Shown one piece after another: positions 56,227 through 64,000 of a DNA stretch of 64,000 bases. The stretch is from Streptomyces sp. man185. Its GTDB lineage: Bacteria; Actinomycetota; Actinomycetes; Streptomycetales; Streptomycetaceae. The notes under the pieces were generated by a model that did not search any database, had not been told where the DNA came from, and saw only the letters and a list, made by a program, of their open reading frames with translations. Numbering within the stretch: position 1 is the stretch's first letter; the number at the start of each line of letters is the position of its first letter. Made by a program: the position numbers and the translations under genes. Location: the NCBI GenBank assembly GCA_002551355.1, contig NTHE01000010.1:62001-126000 (forward strand). Direction: 5' to 3'.

Positions 56227-57678
56227 GTGACTGCCGCCAGGTCGCACGACGGTCCCGGCCCGCTCCGCAGGGCGGGACGGGCGACGGGCCATGCCCTGCG
56301 TGCCCCCTTCACCGGCACGGCGCGCTCCATCCGCAGGGCGACGCACGCCCACGGCGCGGGGGAATCCGGTCTCGGCAAACTGATCGAGCTGCACGCGGTG
56401 AACGGCGCGGGCGACGTCATGATCACGGTGGCGCTCGCCTCCACGGTCTTCTTCTCCGTGCCCACGGACGAGGCGCGCGGCCGGGTGGCGCTCTACCTCG
56501 CCATCACCATGGCCCCCTTCACCCTCCTCGCCCCGGTGATCGGACCACTGCTGGACCGGCTGCCGCACGGCCGCCGCGCCGCGATGGCGGGCGCGATGCT
56601 GGCCCGTGCGCTGCTCGCGATCACCATGTCGGGGGCGGTCGCCACGGGGGGTCTGGAGCTGTATCCGGCCGCCCTGGGCGTCCTGGTCTCGTCGAAGGCG
56701 TACGGCGTGGTGCGCAGCGCGGTGGTGCCACGGCTGCTGCCACCGAACTTCTCCCTGGTGAAAGCCAACTCCCGGGTCACCCTGGCCGGGCTGCTGGCGA
56801 CCGGGGTGGCGGCCCCGATCGGGGCCGGCCTCCAGACCATCGGCTCCGCCTGGCCGCTCTACGGCGCCTGCGCGATCTTCGTCGCGGGCACCTTCCTCGC
56901 CTTCACCCTGCCGCACAAGGTCGACTCCGCGAAGGGCGAGCGCCGGGCGCGGCTGATCGTCCCGCACCACGAGGAGACCGTGCCGCGGCCCGCCCCCGGC
57001 AAGGCGTCGGGGCGGACGGGCAGCACCCGGGCCGGGCTGCGCAGGCGCGGCAACGGGGAGAAACCGGCCAAGGAGCGGCCGCCGGGCCTGCGGTCCGTCG
57101 GCGGGTCCGTCCTGCACGGGCTCCAGGCCAACGCCGCGCACCGGGCCCTCTCCGGCTTCCTCATCTTCTTCCTGGCGTTCCTGCTGCGCGAGCACCCGCT
57201 GGCCGGGCAAAGCGCGGCGGTCTCGCTCGGCATCGTCGGCGTGGCGGCGGGGGTCGGCAACGCCTGCGGTACGGCGGTGGGCTCCTGGCTGCGGGCGCGC
57301 GGCCCCGAGGTGATCATCGCCACCGTGCTGGGCCTCGCGCTCGGCGTGGCGGTCCTCGCCGCGGTCTTCTTCTCCACCCTGCTGGTCGCCGCGCTCGGCG
57401 CGGTCGCCGGCTTCACCCAGGCCCTGTCCAAACTGTCCCTCGACGCGATGATCCAGCGGGACGTGCCCGAGGAGGTCCGCACCTCCGCGTTCGCCCGGTC
57501 GGAGACGTTGCTCCAGATGGCGTGGGTCGTCGGCGGCGGCATCGGCATCGCCCTGCCACTCAACGCGGTGCTCGGCATGTCGGTCGCCGCGGGCATCCTC
57601 GCGCTGGGCGCGGCCACGTCCGTACGGGGCCTCCTGGGGGCCGCGCGGCGCGGCACGCCGCACCCCCGCGTGGCGTGA
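56227..57678 (+). CDS. MFS transporter
   Basis: The 483-residue membrane protein has twelve predicted segments, a long cytoplasmic loop between the halves (about 240-300, Arg-rich with GKASGRTGSTRAG), and MFS motifs such as PVIGPLLDRLPHGRRAAMAG. The first segments are preceded by about 50 residues. The substrate is not evident. The GTG at 56227 is used; only a weak ribosome binding site exists and a leaderless start is possible. The DUF2771 gene follows after 27 bases, so the two probably form an operon. Confidence 0.85.
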   Translation: MTAARSHDGPGPLRRAGRATGHALRAPFTGTARSIRRATHAHGAGESGLGKLIELHAVNGAGDVMITVALASTVFFSVPTDEARGRVALYLAITMAPFTLLAPVIGPLLDRLPHGRRAAMAGAMLARALLAITMSGAVATGGLELYPAALGVLVSSKAYGVVRSAVVPRLLPPNFSLVKANSRVTLAGLLATGVAAPIGAGLQTIGSAWPLYGACAIFVAGTFLAFTLPHKVDSAKGERRARLIVPHHEETVPRPAPGKASGRTGSTRAGLRRRGNGEKPAKERPPGLRSVGGSVLHGLQANAAHRALSGFLIFFLAFLLREHPLAGQSAAVSLGIVGVAAGVGNACGTAVGSWLRARGPEVIIATVLGLALGVAVLAAVFFSTLLVAALGAVAGFTQALSKLSLDAMIQRDVPEEVRTSAFARSETLLQMAWVVGGGIGIALPLNAVLGMSVAAGILALGAATSVRGLLGAARRGTPHPRVA

Positions 57679-57705
57679 GCGGAGACGACCGATAGCCTTC
57701 GGCCC

Positions 57706-58185
57706 ATGACCGTTGCGTTCTTCTCCGGTAAGGGCCGTCGAATCGGCGTCGCTCTTGGTGCCGTGTCCGCGGGACTCCTTGTCCTGTCCGCCTGCGACAA
57801 GCCGACGCCGCTCGCCACCGTGACGGTCGGCACGACCTCGGTGAACTCCGAGGCGGCCTGCTACAACGACGGTGAGCCGATCAAGGAGTCCCTGATCCAG
57901 GGCTGCCTGAACAAGAAGGCCGACAAGACGGTCGAGATCTCCATGGACGACAAGGTCCGCTTCGGCGTCGATCCCGAGATCGCCGAGAACGGCTGGACGC
58001 TCTTCATCAACGGCCAGCAGGCCGAGCAGGAGCCGAACAAGAACACCTACCGGACCATCCCCGGCAGCGCGTTCCTCGCCAGCCAGACGGGCCAGACCGC
58101 CGAGAAGACGAACGTCTCCATCGTGGAGACCAAGGGCAAGAAGCTCACGGGCATCTGGCAGTTCGAGTTCAAGAACAAGAGCTGA
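57706..58185 (+). CDS. DUF2771 lipoprotein
   Basis: The 159-residue protein has a lipoprotein signal ending in VLSAC, with the lipidated Cys at about residue 30, and a beta-rich mature domain (GWTLFINGQQAEQEPNKNTY, FLASQTGQTAEKTNVSIVET). It matches the DUF2771 family, conserved beside the futalosine genes. It would be anchored to the outer face of the membrane. The function is not known. Confidence 0.9.
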   Translation: MTVAFFSGKGRRIGVALGAVSAGLLVLSACDKPTPLATVTVGTTSVNSEAACYNDGEPIKESLIQGCLNKKADKTVEISMDDKVRFGVDPEIAENGWTLFINGQQAEQEPNKNTYRTIPGSAFLASQTGQTAEKTNVSIVETKGKKLTGIWQFEFKNKS

Positions 58186-58237
58186 CCCCGCGACACCAAG
58201 AAAGCTCTCCCCCGTCCTCGACCCTGAGGCTGTTTCC

Positions 58238-58939
58238 GTGCGTGTGCTGGTCGTGACCGCTGTCCCGGTGGAACGGGACGCGGTCACGCGTGCGTTCGGG
58301 GGTGCGCCGGAGTCCGTGGCACTGCCGGGGGCCGAGCTGCACCGCAGCGGTGCGTTCGACGTCCTGGCGGGCGGTGCGGGCCCGGCCGCCGCGGCGGCGG
58401 CCACGGCGTTCGCCCTGGCGTCGGCTCCGTACGGACTCGTCGTCTCCGCCGGGATCGGCGGGGCGTTCACCCCCCTGACCCCGCTCGGCTCGCTGGTCGT
58501 GGCGAGCGACATCGTCGCCGCCGACCTGGGCGCCGACACCCCCGACGGCTTCCTCCCCGTCACCGCGCTCGGCTTCGGCCGGGACCGCTTCGCCCCGCCG
58601 CCCGCCCTCGTCCGCGAGGTGGCGGCCGCCACCGGCGCGACAGCCGGCCCCGTGCTCACCGTCTCCACCGCGACCGGCACCGCCGAACGCGCCGCCGCCC
58701 TGCTCGCCGCGCACCCGGGGGCGCTGGCCGAGGCGATGGAGGGCTTCGGGGTCGCGGAGGCCGCCGCCCGGGCCGAGGTGCCCGTACTGGAGCTGCGGGC
58801 CGTCTCGAACGCCGTCGGCCCCCGCGACCGGGACGCCTGGCGCATCGGCGACGCGCTGGCGGCGCTCGGGGACGCGTTCGGGAAGACGGCACCCGTACTG
58901 GAAGGTTGGAACCGGCATGACGACCGACACCGCGGCTAG
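58238..58939 (+). CDS. mqnB: Futalosine hydrolase
   Basis: The 233-residue nucleosidase cleaves futalosine to release the base and dehypoxanthinyl futalosine in the alternative menaquinone pathway. It has the phosphorylase-type fold with VVSAGIGGAFTPLTPLGS, VASDIVAADLGADTP, EAMEGFGVAEAAARAEVP and RAVSNAVGPRDRDAW, the latter two carrying the purine-binding and catalytic residues. It overlaps mqnD by 23 bases. The GTG start at 58238 is typical. Confidence 0.94.
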   Translation: MRVLVVTAVPVERDAVTRAFGGAPESVALPGAELHRSGAFDVLAGGAGPAAAAAATAFALASAPYGLVVSAGIGGAFTPLTPLGSLVVASDIVAADLGADTPDGFLPVTALGFGRDRFAPPPALVREVAAATGATAGPVLTVSTATGTAERAAALLAAHPGALAEAMEGFGVAEAAARAEVPVLELRAVSNAVGPRDRDAWRIGDALAALGDAFGKTAPVLEGWNRHDDRHRG

Positions 58940-59795
58940 CGGAAGCCCGGCCGGGGACGCGATCCGGATCGCGTTCTCGCCCTGCCCCAACGACACCTTC
59001 GTCTTCGACGCCTGGGCGCACGGCCGGGTCCCCGGCGCGCCCGCACCGGAGGTGACCTTCGCCGACATCGACATCACCAACGGCATGGCCGAACGCGGCG
59101 AGCTGGACGTCCTGAAGGTGTCGTACGCGGTCCTGCCGTGGGTCCTGGACGAATACGCGCTGCTGCCGTGCGGCGGGGCGCTGGGCCGGGGCTGCGGTCC
59201 GCTGGTCCTCACCAAGGAGCTGGGCCTCGACCTGACCGGCCGGACCGTCGCCGTGCCGAGCGAGCGCTCGACGGCGTACCTGCTGTTCCGGCTCTGGGCG
59301 GCGGAGATGGTCCCGGGCGGCGTCGGCGAGGTCGTCGTGATGCCGTTCGACGAGATCATGCCCGCCGTACGGGACGGCAAGGTGGACGCCGGTCTGGTCA
59401 TCCACGAGGCCCGCTTCACGTACCGGAACTTCGGCCTGCACAACCTCGCCGACATGGGCCGGCACTGGGAGGACACCACCGGCCTCCCGATCCCCCTCGG
59501 CGCGATCATCGCCAAGCGTTCGCTCGGCGCGGAGACCCTGCGCCACCTGGCCGACACGATCCGCAGCTCGGTCCGGCTGGCCTGGGACCACCCGGAGGTC
59601 TCCCGGCGTTACGTCCAGGAGCACGCCCAGGAGATGGACCCGGCCGTCGCGGACCAGCACATCGGGCTGTACGTGAACGAGTTCACCGCCGACCTCGGCG
59701 AGGACGGCTACGCGGCGATCCGCGGCCTGCTGACCCGCGCGGCGGCCGAAGGGCTGGTCCCGCCGCTGGGCCCGGACGCGCTGGCGTTTCCCTGA
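58917..59795 (+). CDS. mqnD: 1,4-dihydroxy-6-naphthoate synthase
   Basis: The 292-residue enzyme makes the naphthoate precursor from cyclic dehypoxanthinyl futalosine in menaquinone synthesis. It has a periplasmic-binding-protein-like fold with AFSPCPNDTFVFDAWAHG near the start, LDVLKVSYAVLPWVLDEYAL, and DAGLVIHEARFTYRNFGLHN. It overlaps mqnB by 23 bases, so the two are co-translated. A long hairpin follows the stop. Confidence 0.95.
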   Translation: MTTDTAASGSPAGDAIRIAFSPCPNDTFVFDAWAHGRVPGAPAPEVTFADIDITNGMAERGELDVLKVSYAVLPWVLDEYALLPCGGALGRGCGPLVLTKELGLDLTGRTVAVPSERSTAYLLFRLWAAEMVPGGVGEVVVMPFDEIMPAVRDGKVDAGLVIHEARFTYRNFGLHNLADMGRHWEDTTGLPIPLGAIIAKRSLGAETLRHLADTIRSSVRLAWDHPEVSRRYVQEHAQEMDPAVADQHIGLYVNEFTADLGEDGYAAIRGLLTRAAAEGLVPPLGPDALAFP

Positions 59796-59797
59796 GC

Positions 59798-59851
59798 GTC
59801 GAGCACCGGCGGCTCGGCGGCCGGGAAGCCGCCGAGCCGCCGGCGCTCGAC
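59798..59851. terminator. Long bidirectional terminator after mqnD
   Basis: Two 24-base arms (59798-59821 beginning GTCGAGCACC and 59828-59851 ending GGCGCTCGAC) pair with one mismatch around CGGGAA. It lies between convergent mqnD and the cold-shock gene. Confidence 0.85.
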
Positions 59852-59871
59852 TGTTCGACGCTCCGGGTCGG

Positions 59872-60255
59872 CTACACGTCGAGCTGGTCGGCGACCGCCC
59901 TCAGCAGGCCCGCGATCTTCGCGCCGGCGGCCTTGTCCGGGTAGCGGCCCCGCTCCAGCTGCGGCGTGATGTTCTCCAGGACCGTCGTCAGGTCCTGGAC
60001 GATCGACGCCAGCTCGTCCGGCTTGCGGCGCTGGGCGGCCGCGACGGACGGAGTGGGGTCGAGGACCACCACGGAGAGGGCCTGGTCGCCGCGCTGGCCC
60101 GCGACCACGCCGAATTCCACACGCTGGCCGGGCTTGAGTGCGTCGACTCCGGCAGGGAGTACCGACGAGTGGACGAAGACGTCGCCGCCGTCGTCGCGGG
60201 AGAGAAAGCCGAAGCCCTTCTCGCTGTTGAACCACTTGACCTTGCCGGTGGGCAC
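59872..60255 (-). CDS. Cold-shock domain protein
   Basis: The 127-residue protein has an N-terminal cold-shock domain: TGKVKWFNSEKGFGFLSRDD and GDVFVHSSVL contain the RNP motifs. An extension of about 60 residues (PDELASIVQDLTTVLENITP and LERGRYPDKAAGAKIAGLL) makes it longer than the usual 67-residue Csp. The GTG at 60255 is supported by GAGGAC. A 19-base palindrome at 60342 lies upstream. Confidence 0.93.
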   Translation of the reverse strand: MPTGKVKWFNSEKGFGFLSRDDGGDVFVHSSVLPAGVDALKPGQRVEFGVVAGQRGDQALSVVVLDPTPSVAAAQRRKPDELASIVQDLTTVLENITPQLERGRYPDKAAGAKIAGLLRAVADQLDV

Positions 60256-60341
60256 GTCTGTCCTCGTCCTCGTACTCGTCGGTGTGCGGGAGAGCCGGTC
60301 CTCGGGAAGGACAGAGGACAACGGCTCCGGATAGCAGTACA

Positions 60342-60360
60342 GCGGGTCACCGTGACCCGC
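60342..60360. promoter_or_regulatory. Perfect 19-base palindrome
   Basis: GCGGGTCACCGTGACCCGC is symmetric around one central base. It lies between the cold-shock gene and the membrane protein gene at 60442, 87 bases upstream of the cold-shock start. It may be a repressor site or an mRNA stem. Confidence 0.55.
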
Positions 60361-60441
60361 CGGGTCCCAGGCTAATGGCCCTACGGCCGGTGACAAGACG
60401 TCGCCGGAGAGTTCCCCCGGGCTGGGAACTACCCTGGTGGC

Positions 60442-60678
60442 GTGAGTACTACTCCTTCAGGCGCAGGTGACCGGCTCGTTCAGGTCGGCGCGATCGTCTT
60501 TTTCGTCGGCGCACTGGCCACACTGGTCACCGTCGCCCCACTGTTCCTCGGTACGGACCCGTTCCCGCCGGTCGCGTACGCCGTCTGCATGCTGATGGGC
60601 GTCGGGTTCCTGATCGCCGGGGCGGGCGTTGTCCGCTCGGCATGGGTGAACTCGCCCAAACGCGCCGCGAACCTGTAG
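60442..60678 (+). CDS. Small two-span membrane protein
   Basis: The 78-residue protein has two hydrophobic segments (VGAIVFFVGALATLVTVAPL and VAYAVCMLMGVGFLIAGAGV) with a short polar loop. I recognise no named family; similar small proteins occur at this locus in other Streptomyces, from memory. The GTG start at 60442 follows a weak purine run. It precedes the sigma-like gene by 23 bases. Confidence 0.75.
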   Translation: MSTTPSGAGDRLVQVGAIVFFVGALATLVTVAPLFLGTDPFPPVAYAVCMLMGVGFLIAGAGVVRSAWVNSPKRAANL

Positions 60679-60701
60679 TCGGCGTGCCTAGGCTCGGTCC
60701 C

Positions 60702-61019
60702 GTGAACCACGCAGGACGTACCCCGCGCACCCCGCTCCCGGGCCCGGGCTGCGCCGTCCCCGGCAGGGCGGCGGAGCACATCGACGATCTCCTGGTGCAG
60801 GTCGCCTACGGCAGCGAGGACGCCCTCGGCCGGCTCTACGACCTGCTCGCCCCGATACTGCTGGCGCTGCTGCGCACCCGGCCGGGCACCGCCGACGACG
60901 CGCCCGCGGCACTGGTCGAGGTCTTCACCGGGATCTGGCGCGACGCCCCCGCCTACACCCCGGGACCGAACGGCCTGGAGTGGGTCCTCGACCGGACCCG
61001 GGAACGGGCGGCGGCCTAG
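60702..61019 (+). CDS. Short sigma factor-like (region 2-type) protein
   Basis: The 105-residue protein resembles the region 2 part of ECF sigma factors (HIDDLLVQVAYGSEDALGRL, YDLLAPILLALLRTRPGTAD, then TGIWRDAPAYTP) and ends before any region 4 would begin. So it cannot recognise a -35 element in the normal way. It may act as an anti-sigma partner, a regulator or a decayed fragment that is conserved at this locus. The GTG at 60702 is uncertain; a GTG at 60642 gives a longer leader. Confidence 0.6.
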   Translation: MNHAGRTPRTPLPGPGCAVPGRAAEHIDDLLVQVAYGSEDALGRLYDLLAPILLALLRTRPGTADDAPAALVEVFTGIWRDAPAYTPGPNGLEWVLDRTRERAAA

Positions 61020-61085
61020 CCGGCGGGCCGGGCGCGGACCCGGCCACGTTCCGCCGGACGCGCCCCGAGCCGGGCTCGGCCGCCG

Positions 61086-61754
61086 CTACGCCGCCCGGTC
61101 CGCCTCGAAGGCCGTCAGCCAGGCCGGGAAGCCCGTCAGGTCCGCCAGCACCACGTCCGCGCCCGCCGCCCGCAGCTCCGCCGCGTCGCACGGGCCCGTC
61201 GTCACCGCGACCGACAGCGCTCCGGCCGCCCGCGCCCCGCGCACGTCGCCGGTGTGGTCGCCGACGTACACCTGCGCACCGTGCTCGCGCAGGGCCTCGC
61301 CCTTGGCCTCCGCCCACAGCCAGCCGATCACCGCGTCCGGCTCGATGCCGAGGTGGGCCAGGTGCAGCTTCGCGTTGGGCTCGTGCTTCGCCGTGACGAC
61401 GATCGCCCGGCCGCCGAGCGACTGGACCGCCGCCACCGCGTCCCGCGCCCCGACGAGCGCCGGGCTCGGGGCTATCGCGTGGTCCGGGTAGATCTCCCGG
61501 TAGCGGTCGGCGACGGCCGGGACCTCCTCGGCCGGGAACCAGTGCGCCAGCTCCGTCTCCAGCGGCGGGCCGATCCGGCTCACCACCAGGTCGACGTCGA
61601 TGAACGCCCCCGTCTCGGCGGCGAGGGCCCCGTAGGCGGCGGCGATGCCGGGGCGGGAGTCGACGAGCGTCAGGTCGAGGTCGAAGCCGACCGTCAGGGG
61701 GCGCTGGTGCGGATGCTGGACGGAGTGCTGAGCGGTGGAAGCCATGACTGCCAT
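61086..61754 (-). CDS. HAD-superfamily hydrolase
   Basis: The 222-residue phosphatase-like protein has the HAD motifs: FDLDLTLVDSRPG (nucleophile Asp), AIVVTAK (Thr), and VYVGDHTGDVRGA (acidic pair). A helical cap lies between them. It resembles phosphoglycolate or other small-molecule phosphatases but the substrate is not known. The ATG at 61754 has a second possible start three codons later (MASTAQH). Confidence 0.9.
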   Translation of the reverse strand: MAVMASTAQHSVQHPHQRPLTVGFDLDLTLVDSRPGIAAAYGALAAETGAFIDVDLVVSRIGPPLETELAHWFPAEEVPAVADRYREIYPDHAIAPSPALVGARDAVAAVQSLGGRAIVVTAKHEPNAKLHLAHLGIEPDAVIGWLWAEAKGEALREHGAQVYVGDHTGDVRGARAAGALSVAVTTGPCDAAELRAAGADVVLADLTGFPAWLTAFEADRAA

Positions 61755-61840
61755 TGTGCCGACCGGCCGGAGGCGGCCCGGAAGCCCCCGTCGGGACCAC
61801 CGTCGGGGCCGAAAACCCGCCGCCTAGACTGAGGCGCGCA

Positions 61841-61857
61841 CTTAGCCAAGCCTTACC
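61841..61857. promoter_or_regulatory. Possible DmdR/IdeR-type iron box
   Basis: On the reverse strand this reads GGTAAGGCTTGGCTAAG. It shares about 12 of 16 positions with the actinobacterial iron box TTAGGTTAGGCTAACCTAA as I recall it. It lies 58 bases upstream of the FecCD permease start, where an iron-dependent repressor would act. The match is partial. Confidence 0.45.
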
Positions 61858-61914
61858 GGCCCGGCACCGTGCCCGAGCGTCCCCCAGGTTCCGTGTCCGG
61901 CCCGATTGGTTCCC

Positions 61915-62964
61915 ATGTCAGCGTCAGCGCCCGTGCGGGCCGCCGCGCCACCCGGTGCGCCCCGCGCACCCCGCCTCTCCCGACGCGCGGCCGCGACGGC
62001 CGCGGCCGTCGTCGCCCTGCTGCTGGCGGTCCTGCTGAGCCTCGCCGTCGGGGCGCGTTCCATCCCACCGGGCGAGGTGTTCGACGCCCTGCTGCACGGC
62101 GGGAACTCGGACGCCGCCGAGGTGATCCGCACGATGCGGGTGCCGCGCACGCTCATCGGGCTGATGGTCGGCGCGGCGCTGGCCCTCGCCGGCACGGTCC
62201 TCCAGGGCATCACCCGTAACCCCATCGCCGACCCCGGCATCCTCGGCATCAGCCAAGGTGCGTCGGTGGCGGTGGTGATGGCCATCGCGTTCGCGGGGAT
62301 CCACACGCTGACCGGGTATGTGTGGTTCGCCTTCGCGGGCGCGGCGGTCGCCTCGGTCGCCGTGTACGCCATCGCCTCCCGCGGGCGGGGCGGGGCGACC
62401 CCGGTGAAGCTCGCGCTCGGCGGTGCGGCGATCAACGCGCTGCTGGTGTCGGTGACGATGGGGATCCTCACGACGAAGGCGTCGGCGCTGGACGAGTTCC
62501 GCTTCTGGCAGGTCGGCTCGATCGCCGGGCGGGACACGGACGTCGTGCAGCAGGTGTGGCCGTTCCTCCTCGTCGGAACCTTGCTCGTGCTCTCCGTCGC
62601 CCGCGGCCTGGACGCGCTCGCGCTCGGCGAGGATGTGGCGAAGGGGCTCGGCCAGAACGTCGCGGCGGTCCGGATCACCGGCGGCATCGGGGCCACCGTG
62701 CTGACCGGGGTCGGGGTCGCCGCCGCCGGGCCGATCGCGTTCATCGGGCTCGCCGTCCCGCACATCGCCCGCGCGGTCGTCGGCAACGACCACCGCTGGG
62801 TGCTACCGATGGCGGCGCTGATCGGGCCGGTGATGCTGCTCGTCCCGGATGTCGTCGGCCGGATCGTGTTCCCGCCGAGCGAGGTCCCGGCGGGCGTGAT
62901 GACGGCTCTGATCGGGGTGCCGTTCCTGGTCGCCCTCGTACGCCGGAAGGCGGTGCCCGCGTGA
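61915..62964 (+). CDS. FecCD-type iron-siderophore ABC permease, first
   Basis: The 349-residue permease has about ten membrane segments and typical FecCD motifs RVPRTLIGLMVGAALALAG, TRNPIADPGILGISQGASVA, and GPIAFIGLAVPHIARAVVG. It would form half of the channel that takes ferric siderophores into the cell with a binding protein and ATPase outside this window. The ATG at 61915 is used; GTG-initiated alternatives add only three residues. Its stop overlaps the next gene (GTGA). The region upstream has a possible iron box. Confidence 0.95.
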   Translation: MSASAPVRAAAPPGAPRAPRLSRRAAATAAAVVALLLAVLLSLAVGARSIPPGEVFDALLHGGNSDAAEVIRTMRVPRTLIGLMVGAALALAGTVLQGITRNPIADPGILGISQGASVAVVMAIAFAGIHTLTGYVWFAFAGAAVASVAVYAIASRGRGGATPVKLALGGAAINALLVSVTMGILTTKASALDEFRFWQVGSIAGRDTDVVQQVWPFLLVGTLLVLSVARGLDALALGEDVAKGLGQNVAAVRITGGIGATVLTGVGVAAAGPIAFIGLAVPHIARAVVGNDHRWVLPMAALIGPVMLLVPDVVGRIVFPPSEVPAGVMTALIGVPFLVALVRRKAVPA

Positions 62965-64000
62965 GCGTCACCCGTGCACGTGAGAAGGGCGTGACCGTAC
63001 GGGTCCGGCCCGCCGGGTACTCCGTCGTGAAGGCCGGCCCCCGTGGCCGGTTCCTGCTGCACCGGCGGGCCTCCGTCGTCGCGGCCGCCCTCGTCGTGCT
63101 GCTGGTCGCCGTCTGCGTCGCCCACCTCTGCGTCGGGGAGAGCTTCGTCGCGCCCGGCGAGGTCGTGAAGGTGGTCCTCGGGCAGCCGTCGTCGGCCGAG
63201 CTGGTCGTGGGCACGCTGCGGCTGCCGCGCATGGTCGTCGGGCTGCTGGTGGGCGTGGCCTTCGGGGTCGCGGGGGCGCTGATCCAGACGGTCGCCCGCA
63301 ACCCGCTGGCCAGCCCCGACATCATCGGCATCAGCCAGGGCGCGAGCGCGCTCACGGTCGGGGCGATGACCTTCGGCATCACCTCCTACACCGTCCTGCC
63401 CTACCTCTCCGTCGTCGGCGGCATCGCGGCGGCCGCCCTGGTCTACGTCTTCGCCTGGCGCGGCGGGCTGCACGCCACCCGCTTCGTCCTCATCGGCATC
63501 GGCTTCGCCGTCGCGCTGCGGTCGGTGACCACGCTGTTCCTGACCAAGGGCGACTACCTGGTCGCCCAGCAGGCGCAGATCTGGATGACCGGTTCGCTGA
63601 ACGGGCGCGGCTGGTCGGAGGCCGCCCCGATCGGCTGGACGCTGCTGATCCTGCTGCCCGCCATCGCCTGGGCGGCCCGCGCGCAGCGCACCGTGACGAT
63701 GGACGACGACACGGCCACCGCGCTGGGCGTACGCCTGGGGCGCGTACGGCTTGGACTCGTCGCGCTCGGCGTGGTCCTGGCGTCCGTGGCGACGGGAACG
63801 GCGGGCCCGGTGGACTTCGTGGCGCTGCTCGCCCCGCAGATCGCCCGCCGGATGACCCGGACCGCGCAGATCCCCCTGCTGTCCTCGGCGCTGCTGGGCG
63901 CGGTGATCGTCGTCCTCGGCGACCTGCTCGCCCGCAGGCTGTTCTCGCCCACCGAACTGCCGGTGGGCGTCCTCACGGCGGCGGTCGGCGCCCCGTACCT
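62961..64000 (+). CDS. FecCD-type iron-siderophore ABC permease, second (truncated by window end)
   Basis: This frame starts at the GTG at 62961, which overlaps the first permease stop (GTGA), and is still open at the window end. The visible 346 residues carry the FecCD motifs RLPRMVVGLLVGVAFGVAGA, ARNPLASPDIIGISQGASAL and GPVDFVALLAPQIARRM, on about nine membrane segments. It would pair with the first permease to form a heterodimeric channel. The remaining part and the ATPase gene probably follow to the right. Confidence 0.93.
   Translation, partial: MSVTRAREKGVTVRVRPAGYSVVKAGPRGRFLLHRRASVVAAALVVLLVAVCVAHLCVGESFVAPGEVVKVVLGQPSSAELVVGTLRLPRMVVGLLVGVAFGVAGALIQTVARNPLASPDIIGISQGASALTVGAMTFGITSYTVLPYLSVVGGIAAAALVYVFAWRGGLHATRFVLIGIGFAVALRSVTTLFLTKGDYLVAQQAQIWMTGSLNGRGWSEAAPIGWTLLILLPAIAWAARAQRTVTMDDDTATALGVRLGRVRLGLVALGVVLASVATGTAGPVDFVALLAPQIARRMTRTAQIPLLSSALLGAVIVVLGDLLARRLFSPTELPVGVLTAAVGAPY

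Noticed and set aside
51218..56230. A 1670-residue open frame on the plus strand
   Set aside because: It lies opposite the sacsin-like and DUF3027 genes and its residues (runs of Gly, Arg, Gln, Val) are typical of an antisense frame in high-GC DNA. The minus strand has the conserved motifs.
1..64000. tRNA, rRNA, insertion sequence or prophage genes
   Set aside because: No cloverleaf-like elements, transposase motifs or terminal inverted repeats with target duplications were recognised.

Overview
The window is chromosomal DNA from a Streptomyces, probably of the S. griseus/S. globisporus type, although the species is inference. Support comes from the very high GC with strong G/C at third codon positions, frequent GTG starts, and Streptomyces-typical families: Methyltransf_19 proteins, XRE-DUF5753 and MarR regulators, DUF1707, DUF2530, DUF2771 and DUF3027 proteins, and futalosine-pathway menaquinone genes. 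I saw no rRNA, tRNA, CRISPR array, prophage or insertion sequence. All family calls are from reading the sequence without a database search.

Layout. 1-6022: the start of a secreted protein, an SGNH hydrolase, a TetR regulator, a membrane protein, and a GH3 beta-glucosidase divergent from its own TetR-type regulator. 6135-18716: the most interesting part, a class IV (LanL-type) lanthipeptide locus. Rightward run lanL (9811), an S9-like serine peptidase (12717), the 43-residue precursor lanA (14753-14884, easily missed) and two ABC exporter half-transporters (15073, 16896). Leftward, and divergent, run a histidine kinase, its LuxR-type response regulator, a CPBP (CAAX-type) membrane protease and a small membrane protein, which could be the sensing and self-protection arm. 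The locus is unusually rich in in-frame tandem repeats.

18775-31076: accessory and regulatory genes, namely two Methyltransf_19 proteins, an XRE-DUF5753 regulator, a PucR-like regulator with two HTH copies, a PPOX flavoprotein, a DUF1707 protein, hypotheticals, an internally deleted methyltransferase pseudogene, an FG-GAP secreted protein and an SDR. 31201-39824: a Ser/Thr kinase fused to a glutamate-type binding domain, a cupin-zinc ribbon protein, proline iminopeptidase, CsbD, and an envelope lipid operon (PAP2-diacylglycerol kinase fusion, YihY/BrkB, PAP2). 39913-49217: aldo/keto reductase, 2'-5' RNA ligase, a decayed Uma2 remnant, MFS with MarR, a purine-type NCS2 permease, DUF2530 and a CtpE-like P-type ATPase. 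49278-61754: tandem paralogous secreted proteins, a sacsin-like ATPase, DUF3027, MFS, DUF2771 lipoprotein, mqnB-mqnD, a cold-shock protein, a sigma-like fragment and a HAD hydrolase. 61915-64000: two FecCD-type siderophore permeases behind a possible iron box; the second runs off the window.

Proposed working of the lanthipeptide locus: LanL phosphorylates and eliminates Ser/Thr in the LanA core and cyclises with Cys using a zinc-type cyclase domain. The S9-like enzyme may trim the leader, and the heterodimeric ABC pair may export the product. The divergent two-component system and CPBP protease may sense it or protect against it. This model is inference from gene order and domain content.
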